Positions 43,062 to 52,893 of a stretch of 64,000 nt of DNA are shown piece after piece. The notes below the pieces were generated by a model. The model ran no database searches. It worked only from the letters and a program-made list of their open reading frames with translations, and had not been told where the DNA came from. The DNA comes from an archaeon (GTDB lineage Archaea > Asgardarchaeota > Thorarchaeia > Thorarchaeales > Thorarchaeaceae). The position numbers and the translations under genes were made by a program. The stretch lies in NCBI GenBank assembly GCA_024275415.1, contig JAJRZD010000082.1, positions 1 through 64,000 on the forward strand, written 5' to 3'. The stretch's first letter is position 1. Every line of letters starts with the position of its first letter.

Positions 43062-43441
43062 TATCAAAAATCAAGAACGAGTTGCAATGGATGATGGAAA
43101 TCGATGATATCATCGGGGTTCTTCTCTTTGGCTCTCAGGTCGAAGGGACTGCCAGTCGAGATAGTGACTTGGATATATGCGTCGTTGCCCCCTCGGTCAA
43201 AACCACATCGCAAAAGGCAGAACTGCTTGGGGAGATATGGCAAAACATCACGAAGAGTGGGTATGATGTCTGGCTCTTCGAGGAACTCCCGCTGTACATG
43301 CAGATTGAGGTCATACTGAACCATGTCGTGATATTCTGCGATGATATCCCAGCACTGTACGAGTACTTCTACTTCTTCCGAAAGATGTGGAGGTCTCAGT
43401 GTCGAAGACAGTCATTGCGTTTCGAATCCACTGCCAAATAG
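43046..43441 (+). CDS. mntA: MntA-like nucleotidyltransferase antitoxin
   Basis: 131 residues from a TTG inside the end of hepT (a GTG at 43058 is also possible). The minimal nucleotidyltransferase motif GSX10DXD is complete (GSQVEGTASRDSDLD). The C-terminal part (LPLYMQIEVILNHVVIFCDDIPALYEYFYFFRKMW) is typical of MntA. It transfers AMP onto HepT and neutralises it. The pair is usually a stand-alone toxin-antitoxin or defence unit. Confidence 0.92.
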   Translation: MAEHVISKIKNELQWMMEIDDIIGVLLFGSQVEGTASRDSDLDICVVAPSVKTTSQKAELLGEIWQNITKSGYDVWLFEELPLYMQIEVILNHVVIFCDDIPALYEYFYFFRKMWRSQCRRQSLRFESTAK

Positions 43442-43491
43442 CCCGAAATCTTGTAACGTATGCCTATCAGACCACAGTAAAACAGACCCGA

Positions 43492-44373
43492 CTACGCAGA
43501 TGGAATCTCGGACATGCTAGGTTTCATCGTAACGTAAACGACATCACTGTTACGAGCGATGGCAACCGGCATATGAGGTGTGTCGAAGGCGAGTCCAACA
43601 CTGCCTGCGGTATCAAGCATTATGAGACCGGCCTCGCCGCTTGTTTTTTCACGGATAGATCTCATCACGCGCAGGCATGCATCCTCAACAGACAGCCCTT
43701 GCTCAACGTACATCACTGCCTCTCGACCCATCACGACCCGCAGTATCTGCTCTCCTTTTCCGGTACAGCTGGCAGAGGCAATCTCATTGGCATAGACGCC
43801 CGCTCCTATGATAGGAGAGTCGCCGACCCTGCCGGGAAGTTTGCCGGGCCACCCGCTTGTAGAAGCACCGGCAGCCAGCCTGCCGCTTTCGTCCAATGCC
43901 ACACAACCAACGGTATCACATCCCACGGCATGAACCCCACGACTGGTCCGCCCGGGCTCATCCTCTTTGCGGTACCCAAAGGAAACCATCTCGTTGTACA
44001 AGCGAGTCGCTCCTGCACCTGCCACTTGCATCACAGGAGTACGTTCTAACACGTACCTCGCCAGAGAGATTGGATGGATGATGTCCTTTACAGCCATGAC
44101 AGCTCCGCTTTCTAGACGCTGTCCATCCATCAGGATGGCATCGACCTCGATCTCGCCGTCGAGGTTCTCGCACGCTCCTCTACCGGCTGTGAATAGCTCT
44201 GTTTCCTCCAATTGCCAAATGGCAGACTCGACAGCATCTACCGCAGAGCCTCCCTTTTCAAGAACACAGAGTCCGACATGGGCTGCACGCCTGACGGCCT
44301 TCAGGATATCAGTATGAGTTGTTTCGTCAAAGATAGTTGCTCCTCCATGTACAATAATGATTGGTTGGGACAT
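43492..44373 (-). CDS. Plant-type asparaginase / isoaspartyl peptidase
   Basis: 293 residues. N-terminal nucleophile hydrolase fold: IIIVHGGATIFDE, LFTAGRGACENLDGEIEVDAILMDG, then GCDTVGCVALDESGRLAAGASTSGWPGKLPGRVGDSPIIGAG. The self-cleavage threonine is the T in CDTVG, making alpha and beta subunits; TSGWPGKLPGRVGD binds the substrate. It hydrolyses asparagine or isoaspartyl dipeptides. Monocistronic, convergent with mntA. Confidence 0.93.
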   Translation of the reverse strand: MSQPIIIVHGGATIFDETTHTDILKAVRRAAHVGLCVLEKGGSAVDAVESAIWQLEETELFTAGRGACENLDGEIEVDAILMDGQRLESGAVMAVKDIIHPISLARYVLERTPVMQVAGAGATRLYNEMVSFGYRKEDEPGRTSRGVHAVGCDTVGCVALDESGRLAAGASTSGWPGKLPGRVGDSPIIGAGVYANEIASASCTGKGEQILRVVMGREAVMYVEQGLSVEDACLRVMRSIREKTSGEAGLIMLDTAGSVGLAFDTPHMPVAIARNSDVVYVTMKPSMSEIPSA

Positions 44374-44456
44374 CTGACATCATCCTGATGTGTGACTGTT
44401 GACCTAAAGCCTAATATTCCATCCTATGAAGGGTTATATAACGTTGGTTCACAATC

Positions 44457-46760
44457 ATGTTCTGGACCAACCACGCAACGGGACCTTCGAAAATGATACA
44501 ATTACCGCGCAAGCTAGGTATGGTACTAGTCCGCTTGGCTCTTGGAATGGCTATAGTTCTCTTAATCTACTCAGTCCTGATTGGCTTAAGCGAATCCGCC
44601 ATGTCATATGTGAGCCTCCATGCCCTACTTGCATTTCTTTCTGTTTTGACTGCTGCAATAATATACTTGGTTGCCCATCGCGAAAGAAACCTCTCGACTT
44701 TCATTTTCCTTCTGGCGTTGTTTTGGAGGGGCATGATTCATTTCGCGATTACAGCTCTGTTTTCATTCGTTGAGCCGGATTTCACTCCATCCTTTGCGCC
44801 TATTAGAGCATTCATGGAACTTCTATCACTAATGATCCTTAGTATTCTGATATTATTAGCCCTGATTACGGCCAATTTGAAGTGGGAGAATAAACCGCGC
44901 TGGGAACTAGGTATGCCGTTTCTGATTTTATTGATCACCTTCAACACATACTTGTACTATGTCGTAGTTCCAACGATGGACATCTCATGGCTTAGAGTCG
45001 GCTCGTTCATCCTTGCGATCATTGCCATTGCAGTCCTTGTAATAAGCATCTATTTATCCATCAGGAACCGCGATAGGTTTTATGATGTCAGATACTTCGT
45101 GTCAGGGCAATCTGTGTTCATTCTTGTCGTAGTCGTTTTTCTCCTCTATGCACAGGGTGATGCGAACTTGTGGATCTTGGCTGCAATTACAGAGGCTTTC
45201 GCTTACATTCTGCTATTCGTCGCTCTTGGGAAATACCTCTATGGTAATGCGAGGATAAGCCGTGATGCTACAAGAGCGATATTGGGATTCTTACTGTCAC
45301 TTGCAACGATTCCATTTGTCCTAAGCTTAGTGTTTGAAGCATATGCGACAGGAGTTGAAATCATAGACACTGGAGCGTATCTGGTATCTCATGGGGCGGC
45401 AGCCCTGTTATCGGGGATGATGACCATCCTACTCTTTGTCTACTTCAGAAAACGGCCCGCGTGGAATTTGCTCCCACTAATTGTGCTGTATCTATCATGG
45501 ACATACATTTACATCATCATCATGCCCGGATATCAAAGATTTGGAGTTGCAGACCTTGGAGAGTCCCTGCTCCCATACAGTGTCGGGGCACTGGTCTCAC
45601 TCGTTGTCATATTCAGAGCGGTTCGATACATCCGAAATCCACCTGATGTGAACCCTACTGATATCGAAAGGGATTGGATTATCAGACGGTTCCTGGCTAT
45701 TGCGGCTGGACTAGTATTGGCGCTCATTTTGGAGAATAAGTACGGGTCACTATCACATTCGGTTGAGAAAATGGTTGTAGAAAGAGTCGTCTTGTTAACG
45801 TTGAATCTATTAGCATTATTCGGGTTCTCAATATTGATATTCATTACCGCAAGGGAATATGGTGATTGGAAGTCCATCGATGTCATCGCGATTCTGATCC
45901 TCGCATTCTACATCATGCCCGGTATCCTGAAAGGAATATACCCTGATTGGACACCAGGATGGTGGTTTGGTGAGATGTTCCTCATAGTCGGGCTTGGGGT
46001 GGGCCCTCCGCTTCTTGGGGCCCTCTATGTGGACTCCATGTCAAAAGCGCAAGAGATACAAAGAAAGGCGACCTTGTATGCGGACCTCCTTGTTCATGAC
46101 ATAACGAACATGCATCAAGCAATTATGGTCGCGTTGTCATTGATGGAAGACGACATGGATAGGAGCCACACTCATTATGATACGATGCAGGATGCGAAGG
46201 CCAGTTTACATAGGGCTGCGGAAATAGTCGCCAGTGTCAGACAGATTGGGATAGCTGATGAAACAGCTCCGGTTGATCTAGAACGAAAAGATATTGTTGA
46301 GGCGGTACTCAATGCTCATGAGCAAGTAAAATCCGAGTATCCCCATGATACTATAAACTTCACTGTGAACAAGGAGATTGGTCAGTGCTATACCCATGCT
46401 AACAGTCTTCTAATAGACCTATTCTATAATCTACTACGGAATTCTGCAAAATACTCTAATGGGGAAATCAAGATAGATGTCCGGATCAGTAAACGAGATG
46501 ATGAAGAAGGACAGTTCTGGGTTGTCCGAATCGAGGATTATGGAAGGGGCATTGATGATGAGCGCAAGAAGATGCTATTCAGACGATATATGAAAGGAGC
46601 TGAAGGTGTCGGGTTAGGGCTTGCTGTTGTATATGCCCTTACGAAATCATACGGCGGGACCATTGCTGTTGAGGATCGGATTCCTGGGAGTTACCGAGCT
46701 GGTTCGGCATTCGTCGTGATGTTGCCGGACGCAAGCTCTCCTCTCAACAATTGGACGTGA
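44457..46760 (+). CDS. Membrane sensor histidine kinase
   Basis: 767 residues from the ATG at 44457 (an ATG at 44493 is also possible). Residues about 20-515 hold some 13-14 membrane helices with no extracellular domain of size, a 7TM-like sensor layout. The kinase part starts with LLVHDITNMHQ (phosphoacceptor His near residue 546), followed by HATPase motifs: NLLRNSAKYS, DYGRGIDD and GVGLGLAVVYALTKSYGG. The H-box HDITNxHQ is like that of archaeal kinases with PAS or membrane inputs. No adjacent response regulator. Confidence 0.9.
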   Translation: MFWTNHATGPSKMIQLPRKLGMVLVRLALGMAIVLLIYSVLIGLSESAMSYVSLHALLAFLSVLTAAIIYLVAHRERNLSTFIFLLALFWRGMIHFAITALFSFVEPDFTPSFAPIRAFMELLSLMILSILILLALITANLKWENKPRWELGMPFLILLITFNTYLYYVVVPTMDISWLRVGSFILAIIAIAVLVISIYLSIRNRDRFYDVRYFVSGQSVFILVVVVFLLYAQGDANLWILAAITEAFAYILLFVALGKYLYGNARISRDATRAILGFLLSLATIPFVLSLVFEAYATGVEIIDTGAYLVSHGAAALLSGMMTILLFVYFRKRPAWNLLPLIVLYLSWTYIYIIIMPGYQRFGVADLGESLLPYSVGALVSLVVIFRAVRYIRNPPDVNPTDIERDWIIRRFLAIAAGLVLALILENKYGSLSHSVEKMVVERVVLLTLNLLALFGFSILIFITAREYGDWKSIDVIAILILAFYIMPGILKGIYPDWTPGWWFGEMFLIVGLGVGPPLLGALYVDSMSKAQEIQRKATLYADLLVHDITNMHQAIMVALSLMEDDMDRSHTHYDTMQDAKASLHRAAEIVASVRQIGIADETAPVDLERKDIVEAVLNAHEQVKSEYPHDTINFTVNKEIGQCYTHANSLLIDLFYNLLRNSAKYSNGEIKIDVRISKRDDEEGQFWVVRIEDYGRGIDDERKKMLFRRYMKGAEGVGLGLAVVYALTKSYGGTIAVEDRIPGSYRAGSAFVVMLPDASSPLNNWT

Positions 46761-46784
46761 GAGATACAACTCCCAGTTTTGTGG

Positions 46785-47663
46785 TCAGAGTCCCATACGG
46801 TGGAGTTCACGTTCTAGGAACTGTTTTGTTTCAGTGAGGTTGTGCCAACGCTCTCCAAAGGTAGCAGCATTGATCCTCTGTTCCTTGTATGCATTCTCTA
46901 AGTCAGCAATCTCAAGCTCTGTTTCTGCCAAGCGGTCTCTGTACATCTGTACTTTCAACGCAGCATTAGCTTCTTCAGAGTCACTGGGCTTCTGAACCGA
47001 GATGATCTTGCCATCCATGATCCGATAGATGCGGTCTGTCTGTCGTGCGATGGCAGGGTCATGGGTGACCATGATGACAGTCTTGCCCATCTCTTTGTTC
47101 ACTCGATGAAGGAACTGGACAATTTTGGCCCCGGTTTCCTGATCGAGGTCTCCGGTCGGCTCGTCGCAAATCAGGATTGGTGGATCATTAGCTAATGCAG
47201 ACGCTATGGCGACTCGTTGTTTCTCGCCGCCACTTAACTCATCAGGCTTGTGATTCATCCTAAACTCCAGACCTACAGTCGTGAGGAGTTCCGTCACACG
47301 TTTCTTCCGTTGAGATGCTGGCATCTTAATGGCAAGCATTGGAAGCTCGACATTCTCATACGCGGTGAGTGTTGGGATGAGGTTGAGAGTCTGAAAGATA
47401 TGTCCAACGACACGCTGCCGAAGCATGCCAAGTTGGGCATTGCTGAAGTTGGTTATCTCTTTCCCTGCGATGAACGTCTGGCCAGCCGTAGCCCTAGTGA
47501 GACCCCCAATGATGTTAAGGAGTGTTGTCTTACCTGACCCACTGGGCCCGATGACGGCGATCATCTCGCCCTCCTCCACCTGCATAGAAAGCCCTCGAAG
47601 GGCCTGGACTTCGACGTTTCCGAGTTTGAAGACCTTGACGAGGTCAATCGTTTCAATGTAACT
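46785..47663 (-). CDS. ABC transporter ATP-binding protein (LolD/MacB type)
   Basis: 292 residues from MSYIETIDLVKVFKLG; the ATG overlaps nothing and the gap to the permease is 10 bp. Walker A GPSGSGKTT, Q-loop HIFQTLNL, signature LSGGEKQR, Walker B ILICDEPTGDLD and switch VTHDPA are intact. After about residue 225 there is a C-terminal coiled coil (YRDRLAETELEIADLENAYKEQ) of 60 residues not present in LolD, found in archaeal members. It works with the FtsX-like permease at 47674-50439. Confidence 0.94.
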   Translation of the reverse strand, partial: SYIETIDLVKVFKLGNVEVQALRGLSMQVEEGEMIAVIGPSGSGKTTLLNIIGGLTRATAGQTFIAGKEITNFSNAQLGMLRQRVVGHIFQTLNLIPTLTAYENVELPMLAIKMPASQRKKRVTELLTTVGLEFRMNHKPDELSGGEKQRVAIASALANDPPILICDEPTGDLDQETGAKIVQFLHRVNKEMGKTVIMVTHDPAIARQTDRIYRIMDGKIISVQKPSDSEEANAALKVQMYRDRLAETELEIADLENAYKEQRINAATFGERWHNLTETKQFLERELHRMGL

Positions 47664-47673
47664 CATTTTTATT

Positions 47674-50439
47674 TCACTCCCTAAGGACATTGATCTTGTT
47701 CTCGTTGAATCGTGTTGTGAGAAGTATCGGAATGATGGCTGAGACCACGATGACCAGTACGACCAGCGCCATCAACGATAGTACAATTGGGTCAAGGATC
47801 ATCCTTGGTCGAACCAGTGCAAGAGTGTTCTGACTGTTATTTGCAATATCTCCAAAGAGCTGGATGAATCCTGTGCCCACTCCAAGCAGGAGCGAGAAGA
47901 AAATCATGACCATCACCTCGGCCACAAGTACCTTGAGTATCTGCGACCTAGTGAAGCCTCTTACTGCAAGCAAGGTGGTTTCATATTCCTTCTCTCGCAG
48001 CGTCAAGGACACTATCAGTCCAGTGCCTGCGATGGCCAACACAACAGCAAATGCAATCCCCAGCCATCTTGCTCTGGTGCCTCCCTGCTCAAAGCTTGCT
48101 TCCTCGCGGTTTGCAGCCCTGCTGGTCATGGAATCAGTACTTTTCACTGTGGGAGCTACCTCGGAGAGGTGCTCCTCGATAACTGTACCGTTCGTAGACG
48201 GTTCCGTATTGAGAAGAACCACAGGCTCGGCGTAACCAAGGAATCCTGTGGACTCCAAGAAGTCTATGGGGACGTAAGAGGGATAGCTGCCTCCGAAGGC
48301 AAATCGACCCATGACCTCCTCGAACGGGCTGACATAGCCTGTCAGTCCAACAATCTCCATCTGATAGGTGGCACCATTGGGCACCCGCAAGGTAAGTGTG
48401 TTTCCTATACGGAGTTCAAGCTGTCGTGCCACTGAAACGGAGAGTATGATCTTTTGGTCTGTGAAATTCGATAGCAATGTGTCAATCGACCCCCCGGTGA
48501 ACCAGTCATCCTCATAGAAGGCTGATTCTAGCCATGTATCGGGGTCTATCGCTCGTGTTTCTAGTTGTCCACGGGTGGTGCTCAAACTGATGTGGTATTC
48601 AGTGGTCACAGAGCTGACACCATCAATCGATTCGATGTCTGAAAGGAATTCCGTGACGTTCTCACCAGGGGCGAAAGTCGCGCTGACATCAGCACCTACA
48701 TTATAAAGATCAGTTCTGTTCCTGAGATCCTGCTCTGAGAAAAGGCTCCCCACGCTGAATATCCCATAGGAAACGATCAGAGCCACAACGAACACTAGTG
48801 CGGCATTGCGTGATGGGTTTCTCTGTACATTTCTAGTGGCAAGTGTGCCAAAGGCTCCAAAGAACCGCTTTCCTGCCTGCACAATCGCAGCTTGGAATTT
48901 CTGAGAGCCGCGCAGCAGTATCTTCGTGGTTCCGTACAAGAAGGCAATAGGCCCTGCAAAGTTGAGGAATGCGTCAACAGGGCTCCACAACGCGACAGCG
49001 ATGAGCATGATGAAGTTCGTACTCATTGCTGTTGCCATGAGGGTGTTCATGTTTATCCCAAGGATCCAGACGACCAATTTGTATGTCCCAAGTACGAAAG
49101 CGATGAGTGGTAGCAATTTCCTATATTCTCTCTGCTCTTCGATGTAGATGTACTGTTTCAATGAGTCCAGTGGGTCAAGTCGTGCAGCTCGGTCGGAAGG
49201 ACCTCGAATGGACCAATATGCAAGGATCACGCCAAACACAATGGTGACTACGATGTTCATCGGGTTCGCAATCAATGTTGCGAATGGTGATTCGACGGCC
49301 ACGCCAACTATATAGTGCGCCAGATACGTGCCAATGAAAATGCCGATGACACTTCCAACGATACCAACGATGATACCCTCGAATTGAAGCATCCGCTTGA
49401 TCGACTTTGGCCCAAACCCTTTTGTCTGAAGGAGCCCGAATTCTCTTCGTCTCAGGTTATAGCTCACATCACTAAGCATAGTGGACGAGTACCACGCCAT
49501 GAAAATGACAGGGACAGCCAGTGCAACGAATGCAAGGACAAGGATAGACGCAATGAGGGAGAGGAACCCTAGAGTTGTCCCAATCGTGTTTGAGGTCTGC
49601 ACATTGTATTGGGCAGTCCTGTCCTCAATCTTTGCTAACGCGTTTTGAACATTAGTCGCCGAACCACCCAAGTCATAAGGATTGATCAAAAGGTCTCGAT
49701 TCAGCTGCACTAGAAACCCTTGCGTTGCAACTAGCCCAGTAGCATTCTCCTGTTGCGAATACCAGTCCATAATTGGGTCAATCGTGTCCGCCCAGTTTAC
49801 GAGCATGATGTTATACTCACGCCAGTCCCCAACCTCGATCTCGATGAATCCATAGTTGATGGTACGAGGGGGATTGAGAAGTCGTGCAGTATTCTCTGAG
49901 ATGTCAACAAACCCTGCGACTGTCAGGTTCACCACAATGGTCTTGGGGAACAGGGAGTCATTGGTGAAATATCGTATTGGTACCGAGATGATCTCACCTA
50001 CTTCCACGTAGGACGCGTTGGTCGAACTTGCAACAACATAGGTCTCGTTCGCGCCAAGTGATGTGGTGGAGTTCAAGAAGTCAAGAGTTTCCCAGACCGT
50101 GCTTGTGTCCTCAAGACCGAACAGGTCGAATGTCTGTCCTGCTGATGCGTTGTAGTCAAAAGAGAACTTGATGTACCTGTCGATATTGGATACTTCAGGT
50201 AAGGACTCGGTGATGTTCTCTATCTTTTCGTAATCAGCATTGGTCCAAGTTATATTATTCGCGACCATCCGAGCCCCATAGTCCATCCCTTCAAGCGCCT
50301 GCGATATTGCAGCTTGCGATTGAAGGTCAGCAGCCATTACCATGCTCGCAAAGAAGGTCGTTGCGATCAGCACTCCAAGAGTAAGGGCGATGAATAGCCT
50401 GTAACCCCTGACGACTCGTTTGAACGCGTACTTGAACAT
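47674..50439 (-). CDS. MacB/FtsX-type ABC permease
   Basis: 921 residues. One N-terminal helix (about 14-36), a large extracellular domain (about 40-270) rich in Asn-x-Thr/Ser, a first FtsX block of four helices (about 285-520), a second extracellular domain (about 590-760), and a second FtsX block (about 785-915), ending RFNENKINVLRE. The RREFGLLQTKGF and KEYETTLLAVRGF segments are FtsX coupling helices. These transporters move lipids, peptides or envelope components or act as mechanotransmitters. Operon with the ATPase downstream. Confidence 0.92.
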   Translation of the reverse strand: MFKYAFKRVVRGYRLFIALTLGVLIATTFFASMVMAADLQSQAAISQALEGMDYGARMVANNITWTNADYEKIENITESLPEVSNIDRYIKFSFDYNASAGQTFDLFGLEDTSTVWETLDFLNSTTSLGANETYVVASSTNASYVEVGEIISVPIRYFTNDSLFPKTIVVNLTVAGFVDISENTARLLNPPRTINYGFIEIEVGDWREYNIMLVNWADTIDPIMDWYSQQENATGLVATQGFLVQLNRDLLINPYDLGGSATNVQNALAKIEDRTAQYNVQTSNTIGTTLGFLSLIASILVLAFVALAVPVIFMAWYSSTMLSDVSYNLRRREFGLLQTKGFGPKSIKRMLQFEGIIVGIVGSVIGIFIGTYLAHYIVGVAVESPFATLIANPMNIVVTIVFGVILAYWSIRGPSDRAARLDPLDSLKQYIYIEEQREYRKLLPLIAFVLGTYKLVVWILGINMNTLMATAMSTNFIMLIAVALWSPVDAFLNFAGPIAFLYGTTKILLRGSQKFQAAIVQAGKRFFGAFGTLATRNVQRNPSRNAALVFVVALIVSYGIFSVGSLFSEQDLRNRTDLYNVGADVSATFAPGENVTEFLSDIESIDGVSSVTTEYHISLSTTRGQLETRAIDPDTWLESAFYEDDWFTGGSIDTLLSNFTDQKIILSVSVARQLELRIGNTLTLRVPNGATYQMEIVGLTGYVSPFEEVMGRFAFGGSYPSYVPIDFLESTGFLGYAEPVVLLNTEPSTNGTVIEEHLSEVAPTVKSTDSMTSRAANREEASFEQGGTRARWLGIAFAVVLAIAGTGLIVSLTLREKEYETTLLAVRGFTRSQILKVLVAEVMVMIFFSLLLGVGTGFIQLFGDIANNSQNTLALVRPRMILDPIVLSLMALVVLVIVVSAIIPILLTTRFNENKINVLRE

Positions 50440-50640
50440 GATTCTCTACTCCTGTAAACGCTGAACCGAGGTCACTTAAATGTTTGGAATTAATCAATCG
50501 TTGGGCGTGTATCAAATGTTGTGTGGGGGATGTACGGTCGGTTGTGCAAGCAACCCCAGCCCACGACGTCACAGGGTTCCTTGAGTGTGGAAACTTAAGA
50601 GGATTTGCCTCGCAGGGACTCTGAAAATCCACCGCCCATC

Positions 50641-50757
50641 TCACTCCAAGAAGTCCAGACGGTGGATGTTGTAAAGCAGTACCTTGGTCAACACCTCTCG
50701 TCGTTGTTCCTTGTACCTCCGTGGGCTAAAATGGAGATCCGGGATGCCAAGACTTGA
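50641..50757 (-). pseudogene. C-terminal transposase scrap
   Basis: The minus strand reads SSLGIPDLHFSPRRYKEQ and continues REVLTKVLLYNIHRLDFLE with a stop at 50641. VLxKVLLYNIxRL is the C-terminal signature of several IS4-group transposases. Nothing of the catalytic core is visible upstream; the rest of the 50440-50787 region contains no gene. It is a degraded insertion-sequence end. Confidence 0.55.
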
Positions 50758-50787
50758 ACAGAGTGTCTAACCATTGATGGTCTAGCA

Positions 50788-50828
50788 CTAGAAAAAAGAA
50801 AGGGATTCCTGGGTTGTCGACCCAGGAA
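50788..50828 (-). terminator. Hairpin with T tract downstream of the surface protein gene
   Basis: TTCCTGGGT (50806-50814) and ACCCAGGAA (50820-50828) form a perfect 9-bp stem with a 5-nt loop. On the minus strand the stem is followed by CCCTTTCTTTTTTC. It lies 18 bp after the stop of the gene at 50846-51424 and looks like an intrinsic terminator for it. Confidence 0.7.
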
Positions 50829-50845
50829 CATACTCCACAAGGTGC

Positions 50846-51424
50846 TTAAGGCTCGACGAGTCTTGCATCTTTTCGCTTATGGTATAGAACAGAGAGTAAC
50901 ACGGCGACCAAAAGTGTAAGGAAGCTTCCTGACACCACATAAGGAAACGTGACTGTAGGGTCAAGAACAGTATCGGATACTTGATGGAGGTCAACCTGTT
51001 TCTTGTTACTCAAGGCACGGTTGAGAGCATTGTCATATACCTCGACCCAAATTGAATAAGTCCGGTTCACCACTAGTGAGAATGCCTCGGTATGATAGAC
51101 GGTGCCATTGAATGACATGAGAAAGCGGTTGGTGGTGACTGTGGGGATTTCCTGTCGAACCACCCCTGATACATTCAGGATACCAGAGTCAGGATCAGTG
51201 ACGTTAGCCCAGATGATGAAAGACATGGCACTACTGCTTTCATAATCTATACCCCAACCGTATATCTCAGGTCTGAGCGTATCTTGGGCGAGGACCGGAG
51301 CTGTGCTCCGGTTTATCGGTATATTGTCATGAGTTGTCACAGGAGGCACGAGGATTGCACTTGTTGTCAAGAATAGTAAGAAGAGGCTCACATGGTGAAA
51401 CATTGCAACCTTCATAATGACCAT
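50846..51424 (-). CDS. C-terminally anchored surface protein
   Basis: 192 residues. A signal peptide (about 8-32, VSLFLLFLTTSAILVPP) is followed by an extracellular beta-rich domain with four or more N-glycosylation-type sites (ANVTD, LNVSG, FNGTV, VNRTY), a membrane helix (about 160-182) and a basic tail (YHKRKDARLVEP). The extracellular part resembles one Ig-like or CARDB-like repeat. Function unknown; the anchor plan matches the proteins at 54092 and 62484. Terminator-like hairpin directly downstream. Confidence 0.75.
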   Translation of the reverse strand: MVIMKVAMFHHVSLFLLFLTTSAILVPPVTTHDNIPINRSTAPVLAQDTLRPEIYGWGIDYESSSAMSFIIWANVTDPDSGILNVSGVVRQEIPTVTTNRFLMSFNGTVYHTEAFSLVVNRTYSIWVEVYDNALNRALSNKKQVDLHQVSDTVLDPTVTFPYVVSGSFLTLLVAVLLSVLYHKRKDARLVEP

Positions 51425-51537
51425 TCATCCTTTTGGATAATGAGCATATTATAATCTCTGTAAGCGCATTATGAGCAATGTGAGAGTCAAGGCTTCTTTC
51501 TGAGATTCGGGTGGAAGCAGTGTAGGAAGTAGGACTG

Positions 51538-52605
51538 CTATCGGTCGAAGACATCAAGCAGCTCCTTATGCCTCTCAAAGTACTCCCTGACAGGGTCAAG
51601 CAGTTGGTTCAGTGCATCAGCCACACCAATCTTCAGGTCAAGAGGGTGTATACCTTTAGGACCCTTCGGGTTCAAAAAGCCTTCCTCCAACTCGGCATAG
51701 CTCTCGAATTGAATGTCGCCGCCGAACTTCGGTTTTCGCTGGATCTCTAACACATCCATGTTCCTGAAAATGATGTACTTCGCAATCTCTAGGATTGGGT
51801 TTCCTTCGACCTCGCCAGCAGGACAGTACGCTTTCTTTATCTTCCGAGTGACCTCATCAGGCGAATCATGGATGAATATTGCAGAGTCAGCCTTGCTTTT
51901 CGACATCTTCGCGTCGAACTCAATATCATGTCCCGGTACATCCATCCGTGATGGGCCTTGGAGCCCAGGCATGATGTGATGGTGTACTGCTGTGGGTTTC
52001 CACCATCCCAACTTCTCGCCAATCTCACGAGCAAGCATGTTTGCCTTACGCTGATCCATGCCAAGCTGCGGGATGTTGACTTCGAGATGGAAAATGTCTG
52101 CGACTTGCATCATTGGATAAAAGAGCTGTGCAGTTTCTTGGGATGCTGTTTCTTTGCGCCCCATGATCTGGAGACATCTATTGGTTCGGGCAACCGTGGT
52201 GTTTTTTGCTATCCGGATGACCTTCTCCCAGTAGTCAGAGCTCTCGACCAGATCACTTGCCCAGACGATCTCGATCTTGTCCACTGGAACACCGCACGCT
52301 TCCCAAGCCTTGATCAAGTACCGGCCGACTGCCTTGATCTTGTCAAGATCACCTCCCAGCTTGTCGTTGATCCATGCATGCCAGTCAGCAACAAGGATCT
52401 TGAAATGAACTCCGGCTTCGATCATGTCATTGACCTTGATGGTACGAAGGAGCCCTGTCGCTATGTGAGCCATCCCAGACGGTTCGAACCCATCATATGC
52501 TATCAATGGAACACCTGTTTCGATGAGGTTCCTCAATTCCTCCGGCGTCACGATTTCCTCAGTGGGAGGAGCTGCTATCAGTTCGAATCTTCGTTCTGTG
52601 TCCAT
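51538..52605 (-). CDS. tyrS: Tyrosyl-tRNA synthetase, archaeal type
   Basis: 355 residues from MDTERRFELI; GGTGTGAT lies just upstream of the ATG at 52605, and the longer open frame up to 52698 lacks such a signal. Class I motifs: the HIGH equivalent GMAHIA (YDGFEPSGMAHIATGL) and KMSKSK. The arrangement VADWHAWINDKLGGD and QETAQLFYPMMQVADIF is that of archaeal/eukaryotic TyrRS. It charges tRNA-Tyr with tyrosine. A structured RNA candidate (52743-52893) lies 137 bp upstream on the same strand. Confidence 0.95.
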   Translation of the reverse strand: MDTERRFELIAAPPTEEIVTPEELRNLIETGVPLIAYDGFEPSGMAHIATGLLRTIKVNDMIEAGVHFKILVADWHAWINDKLGGDLDKIKAVGRYLIKAWEACGVPVDKIEIVWASDLVESSDYWEKVIRIAKNTTVARTNRCLQIMGRKETASQETAQLFYPMMQVADIFHLEVNIPQLGMDQRKANMLAREIGEKLGWWKPTAVHHHIMPGLQGPSRMDVPGHDIEFDAKMSKSKADSAIFIHDSPDEVTRKIKKAYCPAGEVEGNPILEIAKYIIFRNMDVLEIQRKPKFGGDIQFESYAELEEGFLNPKGPKGIHPLDLKIGVADALNQLLDPVREYFERHKELLDVFDR

Positions 52606-52742
52606 TGATATCACACCATATCGGGGGCTCTGTTCAGTAAAAAACACTATCGTTTCCAAAGAGGGTGTTTCCGACGATAGTTGCTGATAATCTAACACCT
52701 ATCTGACATTCTGTTGCTGGTAGTCTGAACAGAAGAAAAGGT

Positions 52743-52893
52743 GGGCGCAATAACGAGGGTAACACTTGGCTGCCGCGCCACCACCTTTAACATTTTTTCG
52801 CCAAGTATTCCACTCGACCTGTTTTGAGGTCGGTGCAAGATACATTGCCGCACGCCATAGCAACGTATACGACCCTGCGAAGTTACTGCGCCC
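52743..52893 (-). ncRNA. Structured RNA candidate upstream of tyrS
   Basis: A 151-nt segment folds into a closed multi-branch structure. P1 pairs 52893-52882 with 52754-52743 (12 bp), continued by AGGGU/ACCCU (52876-52872 with 52760-52756). Inside are P2 (52868-52860 with 52848-52840, 9 bp), P3 (52832-52827 with 52820-52815, 6 bp) and P4 (52809-52800 with 52770-52761, 10 bp). P1, P2 and P4 each have one G.U pair on the minus strand that would be A.C on the plus strand, so the RNA is on the minus strand. A TATA-like CTATAT lies at 52928-52933 and a U-rich CCUUUUCUUCU follows the 3' end. No match to RNase P, SRP, 5S or tRNA features was found by eye. Confidence 0.7.

Noticed and set aside
43387..44049. 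220-codon plus-strand frame opposite the asparaginase gene
   Set aside because: The minus-strand asparaginase is complete with catalytic motifs; the other frame is low in sense and has no family.
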